DNA from: Panopea generosa
Taxonomy: Eukaryota; Mollusca; Bivalvia; Adapedonta; Hiatellidae
DNA length: 64,000 bases
Direction of reading: 5' to 3'
NCBI GenBank assembly: GCA_029582155.1
Contig: CM055896.1
Span: forward strand, 6,272,218 to 6,336,217
The notes below the pieces were generated by a model that was not told where the DNA came from, ran no database searches, and was given only the letters and a program-made list of their open reading frames with translations. Numbering within the stretch: the first letter of the stretch is position 1; each line of letters starts with the position of its first letter. Positions 50,901 through 61,000 of the stretch are shown here, in pieces. Position numbers and translations under genes: made by a program.

Positions 50901-53900
50901 CCATTGGAAAAATTCCCAATTTTTTCTCAATTTCTAGGGCCTAAATTAAAATTATTTGTTTGCTGCTTCCAGCTGACCCACAACTATCCTGCTGGTCAAA
51001 AAAAAAAATTTTTCAAGGGTGGCCTAGGGCTAGGACCTTTTCCCAGTTTTAAGGGAAAAGTAGGGTAATCTATGGGAGAGAGCAAGACAGGGCCATGGAC
51101 AGTCAACTCTGTCTTTCTTTAAAAAGCATATCTTCATAATTTCTCATTCTTAATGAAATTCCAAAAGATAGTGGTAGTGAATCTAACCTCCATTCACAGT
51201 AGGTGTTTTGTCCGGGTATACCGACATACAAGTATATGTGAGGGGTTTTGCCAAGGAGAGGTTTATCCTACACTTGCAAAATTCATGGGAAGAGTTTTGT
51301 CCGCTTCTGACTGGGAGTGGGTTTGTCTGTATACTTCCCCAATCAGGGCAGTGTTGTTGTTTTTTTACCCCAAATATTCAGCGAAATTCGACCCCATTTC
51401 CTCCATTTTTTTGTATTAAGTTGGGTTTAATGCCAGTTTAACAGTTTAAAACAATGAAGAGCAGGAATGTTGTCCTGGTAACTGTTCTAAATATACATAC
51501 TTATGATTTCTTTTGTCTTTTTATTTTATTTTATGACCTATTAAAATTCCCCGAAACACTAATTTTTCCCCCTTTCCCTAGAAATAAAAATAATCACTGC
51601 AGGGTCATGTGCTATTACCTTGAGCAATATGCATGATTTTCATGTACTTAAAAACTGATTATGCTAGATGATGAAGATATAGATGATTATTTGTCTACAG
51701 TTGTAAGAACTTGTTTCACAATTGATGTAAAATCAATAGGTTTAAAACTCAATGAACATTTTTTATGGATTATGCAATAAGTTAACAGTACATATTTATG
51801 TATGCTTACAGATGACGATGAGTTGCAGGGTATATCTATCAAGGACCAGGTGTGCTTCTGTAGTACGGTCAGGTTACAGACATCCCAACTGGTGCGAGAA
51901 ATGTCCATTGTAGATGACAACAAAGAGTTTACTTCCAGGCACAGTCTGGAATGGAAATTTCTATTTTTAGATCACAGGTTCGTAAATTTGTAATGCACAT
52001 ATCCCTACAAAAAATTCTTTCATGTGCATAGTATGTAATATTTGCCTCTCAGTAGTGACTGTCTGCTGTTTATTTTTCAGATCTCCTTCCATTATTGGTT
52101 ATCTATTGTTTATGTTTCAGAGCTCCTCCCATTATTTGCTATCTGCTGTTTGTTTTTCAGAGCTCCTCCCATTATTTGCTATCTGCTGTTTATTTTTCAG
52201 AGCTCCTTACTTTATTGGCTATCTGCTGTTTATTTTTCAGAGCTCCTCCCATTATTGACTATCTGCTGTTTATTTTTCAGAGCTTCTCCCTTTATTGGCT
52301 ATCTACTGTTTTTCTTTTCAGATCTCCTTCCATTACTGGCTATCTGTTGTTTATGTTTCAGAGCTCCTCCCATTATTGGCTATTTGCTGTTTATTTTCAG
52401 AGCTCCTCCCATTATTGGCTATCTCCTGTTTATTTTTCAGAGCTCCTCCTATTATTGGCTATCTGCTGTTTATTTTTCAGAACTCCTCCCATTATTGTCT
52501 ATCTGCTACTGGCTGTTTATTTTTTGGAGCTCCTCCCATTATTTGCTATCTGCTGTTTATTATTCAGAGCTCCTCCCTTTATTGGCTATCTGCTGTTTAT
52601 TTTTCAGAGCTCCTCCCTTTATTTGCTTTCTGCTGTTTATTTTTCAGAGCGCCTCCCATTATTGGCTATCTGCTGTTTATTTTTCAGAGCTCCTCCCATT
52701 ATTGGCTATCTGCGGTTTATTTTTCAGAGCCTCCCTTTATTTGCTATCTGCTGTTTACTTTTCAGAGCTCCTCCCTTTATTGGCTATCTACTGTTTTTTT
52801 TCAGATCTCCTTCCATTATTGGCTATCTATTGTTTATTTTTCAGAGCCTCCCTTTATTTGCTATCTGCTGTTTACTTTTCAGAGCTCCTCCCTTTATTGG
52901 CTATCTACTGTTTTTTTTCAGATCTCCTTCCATTATTGGCTATCTATTGTTTATGTTTCAGAGCTCCTCCCTTTATTGGCTATCTGCTGTTTATTTCTCA
53001 GAGCTCCTCCCATTATTGGCTATCTGCTGTTTATTTTTCAGAGCTCCTCCCTTTATTAGCTATCTGCGGTTTATTTTCCAGAGCTCCTCCCTTTATTTGC
53101 TATCTACTGTTCTTTTCAGATCTCCTTCCATTATTGGCTATCTATTGTTTATGTTTCAGAGCTCCTCCCTTTATTTGCTATCTGCTGTTTATTTTTCAGA
53201 GCTCCTCCCTTTATTGGCTATCTGCTGTTTATTTCTCAGAGCTCCTCCCATTATTGGCTATCTGCTGTTTACTTTTCAGAGCTCCTTCCTTTATTGGCTA
53301 TCTACTTTATTTTTCAGATCTCCTTCACTTACTGGCTATCTTTTGTTTATGTTTCAGAGCTCCTCCCATTATTTGCTATCTGCTGTTTACTTTTCAGAGC
53401 TCCTCCCATTATTTGCTATCTGCTGTTTATTTTTCAGAGCTGCTGTCATTTTTGGTTATCTGCTGTTTATTTTTCAGAGCTCCTCCCTTAATGGCTATCT
53501 GCGGTTTATTTTTCAGAGCTCCTCCCTTTATTTGCTATCTACTGTTGTTTTTTTTTCAGATCTCCTTCCATTACTGGTGATCTATTGTTTATGTTTCAGA
53601 GCTCCTCCCATTATTTGCTATCTGCTGTTTATTTTTCAGAGCTTCTCCCATTCTTGGCTATCTGCTGTTTTTTTTTCAGAGCTCCTCCCTTTATTAGCTA
53701 TCTGCTGTTTATTTTTCAGTGCTCCTTCCATTATTGGCTATCTGCTGTTTATTTTTCAGAGCTCCTCCCATTATTGGCTATCTGCTACTCGCTGTTTATT
53801 TTTCAGAGCTCCTCCCTTTATTGGCTATCTCCTGTTTATTTTTCAGAGCTCCTCCCATTATTGGCTATCTGCTGTTTATTTTTCAGAGCTCCTCCCATTA

Positions 53901-56900
53901 TTGGCTATCTGCTATTTATTTTTTAAGAGCTCCTCCCATTGTTGGCTATCTGCTGTTTATTTTTCAGAGCTCCTCCCATTATTGGCTATCTACCGTTTGA
54001 AGTACTGGGAACTTCTGGTTATGATTATTATCACCCTGACGACCTTGATGGGGTCACCCAGTCCCATGAACAATGTAAGTAAATTTTTCCTAATACTCAA
54101 GGTGAGCTATTCTGGTCGCCCTGTGTTCTTCTGTTAACTTTTTGTTTGTTGCGTGAATTCTAATAACCCCATTTTTTATTAAATCTTCACTGAACCTGAA
54201 TAGTAGTTATATAACCATAATATCGTAGACAAAGTCTTGAACTGGTCAAATTAATGTACAAATTGTTGCCATTGAACATAAAAAATTGCACTATTTGACC
54301 ATATTTTACATTTGAATTTAACTTCACTTACACCAAAGCTATATAACCATTTAGATTTCAGAAAAGATCTTGAACTGGCCAATTTGGGTAATAAATGTTT
54401 GAAATATGCGTTAATTGATATAGTGTGTGCTCTAGTACTCTCAGTTTTCATTTGAATTTCACCAAACTAACACTTTAGTTATATCAATAAAATATCTCTG
54501 ACAAGTTCTTGAACTGGCCAAATTGGATAATTATTGTTGGAGTTATGGGCCTTGAACCATAAAAAAATCTTTAATTTGACAGTGTGTGCACTCTCACACT
54601 CATAGTTTTCATTTGATAGTCACCAAACTAACATTGTAGTTATATACTCATAATATCTCGAACTTGACAACTCAGATGGTGTTTATCAGTCGGTCTCCAA
54701 CAGAATCACACAGAAATCTCATAAGAATATGTTGTGAAAGTTTCCAGTCTGTCATGTGTTTTTTTTTTGTAATTTCAGTAATGAAAACTGGAGAAGGAAC
54801 GTCCTGTTACTATAGGTTTTTAACAAAGGGCCAGCAATGGATTTGGCTGAAGACACGTTATTTTATTACATATCATCAATGGAATTCTAAACCAGAATTC
54901 ATCAACTGTACAAACACTGTAGTCAGGTAAGCTAAAAATATTAACAATATTACGAGATGGGATCATTTTATCTTTTACTCAGTCGGCATCTCTTGGTAAA
55001 TTGTTTGCCTTTTAACTTTGTTTTTTATTTCTTGACTATCAATCCTGGGGTCCTGAGGTCAAATTGCCAAGCCACAGGGTCATGGCTTCGTTCCTTTGCC
55101 ACGGCTATATGTGGTGTCCTTGAGCAAGACACTTTTCCACATATGCTGATTACTGGTTCTACACTAGAAGACTTTGAGCGGGATTTGCCTAAGTCGTAAG
55201 AACTTCACAATTGAAGTAAAAGAAATAAGTTTTAATTTTGGTGGCAGGTAGTGTTCTCATTCTCTCAAATATTGTTGTTGTTGTTGTTTTAGTTATACAG
55301 ATGTCTTCACTGAGTTCATCTGTAATGATGGCAGATAGTTTTCTCACTCCCTCAAATATTATTGTTATTGTTTTAGGTATGCTGATGTCTTCACTGAGTT
55401 CTTCAGTAATGGTGGCAGATAGTTCTCTCACTCTCTCAAATAGTGTTGTTATTGTTTTAGGTATGCAGATGTCTTCACTGAGTTCTTCAGTAATGATGGC
55501 AGATAGTTCTCTCACTCTCTCAAATATTGTTGTTATTGTTTTAGGTATGCAGATGTCTTCACTGAGTTCTTCAGTAATGATGGCAGATAGTTCTCTCACT
55601 CTCTCAAATATTGTTGTTATTGTTTTAGGTATGCAGATGTTTTCACTGAGTTCTTCAGTAATGATGGCAGATAGTTCTCTCACTCTCTCAAATATTGTTG
55701 TTATTGTTTTAGGTATGCAGATGTCTTCACTGAGTTCTTCAGTAATAGTGGCAGATAATTCTCTCACTCTCTCAAATATTGTTGTTATTGTTTTAGGTAT
55801 GCAGATGTCTTCACTGAGTTCTTCAGTAATAGTGGCAGATAATTCTCTCACTCTCTCAAATATTGTTGTTATTGTTTTAGGTATGCAGATGTTTTCACTG
55901 AGTTCTTCAGTAATGATGGCAGATAGTTCTCTCACTCTCTCAAATATTGTTGTTATTGTTTTAGGTATGCAGATGTCTTCACTGAGTTCTTCAGTAATAG
56001 TGGCAGATAATTCTCTCACTCTCTCAAATATTGTTGTTATTGTTTTAGGTATGCAGATGTCTTCACTGAGTTCTTCAGTAATGATGGCAGATAGTTCTCT
56101 CACTCTCTCAAATATTGTTGTTATTGTTTTAGGTATGCAGATGTTTTCACTGAGTTCTTCAGTAATGATGGCAGATAGTTCTCTCACTCTCTCAAATATT
56201 GTTGTTATTGTTTTAGGTATGCAGATGTCTTCACTGAGTTCTTCAGTAATAGTGGCAGATAATTCTCTCACTCTCTCAAATATTGTTGTTATTGTTTTAG
56301 GTATGCAGATGTCTTCACTGAGTTCTTCAGTAATAGTGGCAGATAATTCTCTCACTCTCTCAAATATTGTTGTTATTGTTTTAGGTATGCAGATGTCTTC
56401 ACTGAGTTCTTCAATAATGGTGGCAGATAGTTCTCTCACTCTCTCAAATATTGTTGTTATTGTTTTAGGTATGCAGATGTCTTCACTGAGTTCTTCAGTA
56501 ATGGTGGCAGATAGTTCTCTCACTCTCTCAAATATTGTTGTTATTGTTTTAGTTATGCAGATGTCTTCACTGAGTTCTTCAATAATGGTGGCAGATAGTT
56601 CTCTCACTCTCTCAAATATTGTTGTTATTGTTTTAGTTATGCAGATGTCTTCACTGAGTTCTTCAGTAATGATGGCAGATAGTTCTCTCACTCTCTCAGA
56701 TATTGTTGTTATTGTTTTAGTTATGCAGATGTACGTTCACAGAAGCGTAAGGAGCTGGGAAATGTTGATGATGATAGTTCCGTATCAGCTGATGTTGAAA
56801 GGTCGCCGTATTGCAAGATGGCCAGCAGTCCATCTGTGGGCTCGGTAACCTCTGCAGGCAGACTAGAATCTGCATGGTCATCTCCACTACATAATTCACA

Positions 56901-58058
56901 TGCAGAACATAACGCAGGTAAAATAACTTTCTGATATGTACATGACTTGTATGTCTTGGAGAAAATAATAGTTCCTAAAAACACCTTAACTGACACATTG
57001 TTCTACAGTCTACTATCAATTTGAACGCTTTGATTCTAATCTAGTCTGGTTCTCAGATAAATCTACAGGCCATAAGTATGGAATTTGTGACTCGGATGTA
57101 TCTGTGGTCTGTTTCCATGTAAAATCTGTACCCGTGTATAATTTGCATCCTGGATATATGACAGTAATATTTGTAAAATGTTTTCAAAAAATTATTTGTT
57201 CAATTTGTTCAAAGAAAGGATCCATTCTTTTTTCAGAATTGTTTCAATCAATTTTATGTCTGAAGCATTTTTTAGTCCTAACATTTTGGACTTTGCCCTT
57301 TAAAGGATATCATATATCTTTGAGGGGCCAGCAGGGGCCCAAAAATGGATAAAAATGTGATTTATCATAAATCTTATAATTATATAAGTGGCCTGCCAAA
57401 TTTGTTTTTTATTTAGTTTAAATGATCTCAGTGAGTAGGTGTTTGGAGTTTGTTCAAGGAAAGCTGCTAGGGTCCATTGGTGCCTAGTGATTGACTATGA
57501 TTTTTACATGGAATGCTTCAAGAAATTGTGTCTCATCTTTAAGTTCTTCATTGACTTAGTCCATTCAAAATTGAAAAAAAAAGTTACAGGTAAAATCAGG
57601 TGAGCGACTTAGGCCCTTCTTGTTATCTTTTGCTATTGTCTATTAATTATATAGTTTTATCTCTCACTGCTCAGTTCATCGGCTTGAACCAAGCTTGATC
57701 CAAAGATTTTTTGCAAAGAAATTTACCAGTCATTTTTGGAAGGGTGTTGCTTTTGACCCAGATCCATGTTCACCAGTTATATTATTTGTTTTCAGTTTGC
57801 ACAATGTCAGAAACAGACAGTACTGAGGGAAGTATATACCCAACATCCACGTCTCACATTCGGTCTCGAGCAGTCTCAGACAGGCTGCATCAGTTTTTAC
57901 AGCGACACCAACAACAGCAACAACAAGACAACATTTCAACACATCAACTCCAAAGTCCTGCCCCACGTTCTCAAACTGCCATTTGTACACCATCTTCTTC
58001 CCAGTCAACACTGCCACTACAACAGCTGCTCTACCGTAGACAACAACAGCAGCAAAAA

Positions 58059-58089
<31 letters not shown>

Positions 58090-61000
58090 AACAACAGCAG
58101 CAGCAATCAAATCAAGAGATGACACATATTCAAAGAATTTTACCTCGTCCAATAACCTCCCCTGTGATGGAACCTCAAACCAATCTTACAGTATGTTCTC
58201 TTTATTTTCAAAACTCTATGAGATTGATTGATTAAATATTTAGCATCATTGTATGCCATGGGGGGGGGGGGGGGGTGCTAACAGATGATCAGTTAACCTA
58301 ACTACATATTCCTGGAATTCTGGAAGGTTTGTTCTCGAACACACCCCATCTCCACAAGTTGCTGATAACTTTCCCACTTGAAACATTAGAGAGGGACGAA
58401 TGATAATGAGACACAATGTCATATATATATAAATCATCATGGAGACCTTGGCCGGGCAGAGATTCAAACTCAGGACCCCTGGATTGATAGTCAGATGCGT
58501 TACTGACTGAGCTAATCAGCCTCGGCAACTCTGTAGCTGTTTTCTGTACTTTTGAGTTACATATAGATTTCAATGTGCTAAAAATAGAACATGGACTCAT
58601 CTGATTAGCGTGTTGAGGTCAGAAGGTTAATGTGTAATTGACTCTTCACCATGGCGACATAATTATAAAGTGTATAATTATTATTATCTTTACACTACTT
58701 TTTAGCAGGAACAATTCTGTTCTTAATAAGACTTTATAAGGTTTTATATTTATTCATATTTCAGGAAAGCCAGGACCTAGTGAGTTCAGTGTCCCACCCT
58801 GTATCCGTGGTAGCCAGTCCTGCTATCATGACAGTTTCACCAATCTCCTTGGTAACTTGCTTTTTTTTGTCAAACAACAAGCACATTGAATGTTTTGCGA
58901 CTTGCTGTAATTGCCATTACAAGATTGGAAATATTCTGATTTTGTAAACTGTTAAGACACCGTTCTATTATTTGGGTTTCACGAACATGAAACTAGCCAA
59001 ATGTTTTTCATAACCGTGATGAAAACTCAAAACTGTGCTTTTAATCCTTAACTACATGTATACTGTCAAGATGTAATGTTCCATTTATTTTGTATACTGT
59101 GATGTTCCATTTATTTTGTGTACTGTGATGTTACATTTATTCTGTTTACTGTGATGTTCCATTTACTCTGTGTACTGTGATATTCCATTTATTCTGTGTA
59201 CTGTGATGTGCCATTTATTCTGGTTACTGTGATGTTCAATTTATTCTATGTACTGTGATGTTCCATTTACTCTGTGTACTGTGATGTTCCATTTATTCTG
59301 TGATGTTCCATTTATTCTGTATACTGTGATGTTCCATTTATTCTGTGAACTGTGGTGTTCCATTTATTCTGTCTACTGTGATGTTCCATTTATTCTGTTA
59401 TGTGATGTTCCATTTATTCTGTGTACTGTGATGTTTCATTTATTCTGTATACTGCAATGTTCCATTTATTCTGTAAACTGTGATTTTCCATTTATTCTGT
59501 GTACTGTGATGTTCCATTTATTATGTGTACTGAGATGTTCCATTTATAAACTCAACTATTGATTGTATGAATAGGGCAGTTTTTTATGTCTGGTCGGTAA
59601 CTTTGTCTTCAACTTGGCTCAATTGATCAAGATGACATGACAAAGTGTCGCCCGTAAGACCCAGACCCTTACCTCAAAGGTCAAGGTCACACTTTCAGTT
59701 TGTTTGACAACACTTTGAGTCTGTTTGAGATTTCAAGTCTTGTCTTTAAATTTATCATACATAGATGGATTTCAAAAACACTTGGCTCAATTTACCAATT
59801 GATCAACATGACATGACTACGTGTCAAGTTAGAACCAAGAACCTTACCTCAGATTTCAAGGTCACAATCTCAGTTTGTTTGATATTTTAGGTCTGGTCTG
59901 TAACTTTGTATTAAAATAGCTTGAAACAAGTGATCAGCATGTCATGATGATTTGTTGCCTGCATTTACCTGTAGAAATACCCAGACCTTTACATGAGATT
60001 TCAAGGTCAAGGTTACGCAAAGGTCAAGGTCACACTTTAATTTGAAAAAAAACAAACATGAAAATGCATGTCTAGTCTGAGACGTCAGCCATTACTTTTG
60101 ATATTCATGGATACATCACTGCCTATTATAAAGTATATCATTATTTTCACAGACCATTTGGGGGCATGTGACACTTACCAGTGACATTTCTTGTTGTACT
60201 TGCGTCAGTGTCGGCGTTAAAGTTTTGGTGCAAGTTGTTCATAAGTGTGCATTTCTTACAGTAATATGCATAAAATGTGCATGCTAATACTCTGAGGCAG
60301 TATGTAACATATTGGGATTGAAGGTCAAGGCCATATTGCAGGGTGTAAAGGTTGTACTTTGTCTTGAATCTCTGTGTTAAAAGTTTTAACGCAAGTTTTA
60401 CTACATGCATACTGACAGTTATGTGAATGGTACTTGTCACAAGGGTGTATGCTTGTCCCTCCAGATTTTGTACTATTAAAGGACTGCTATATTTCTGTAT
60501 TTAAGTTCAAGGGGAAATATCGAATTGAAAAGCAGAAATTGGACTTATGACCAAGTTAAAGTTAAGGTGCAAGTTGTATATGTATATATATTATTTTCTT
60601 TAGGCTTATATTAATGTTCAACCCCCCCAAAAAAAATTTGTTATGTGTATCGTAATAGATCAACGTATTTTTTGGGTTCAGCATCTTATTCACTTAAGAG
60701 CCCAAAACTGTTATCGTGTATTTATATAAACTGTTGTAAAACGTATCTAACTTGATATATTACATGTTATTGTTTGAATATTTCTGGCCTCATTATCCCA
60801 TACCCATTCAGACACCTGTCAAGTATCCCCCGCCCCCTTTTTTTTAAAATTTAATTTTGTATTAAATAAATACTCCCTCATTTCAACTTTATTATTACCA
60901 TCTCCCCCACCCAACTTTTTATCTTTTATTTTATTTATTGTTAAATTTTATTTTTTAAATTGTGTTTTGTTTAAAATAAAATGCTCTGCCGAATTTGAAA

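Noticed and set aside
52042-54137. Open frames of 512 and 680 codons on the + strand
   Set aside because: They follow from the stop-free ~40-bp array cycling through three frames; the longest enters the real PAS-B exon in the wrong frame.
55189-56848. Open frames of 500 codons (-) and 536 codons (+)
   Set aside because: An 84-bp (28-codon) repeat keeps any open frame open on both strands; it lies in a Clock intron and has no independent gene signals.
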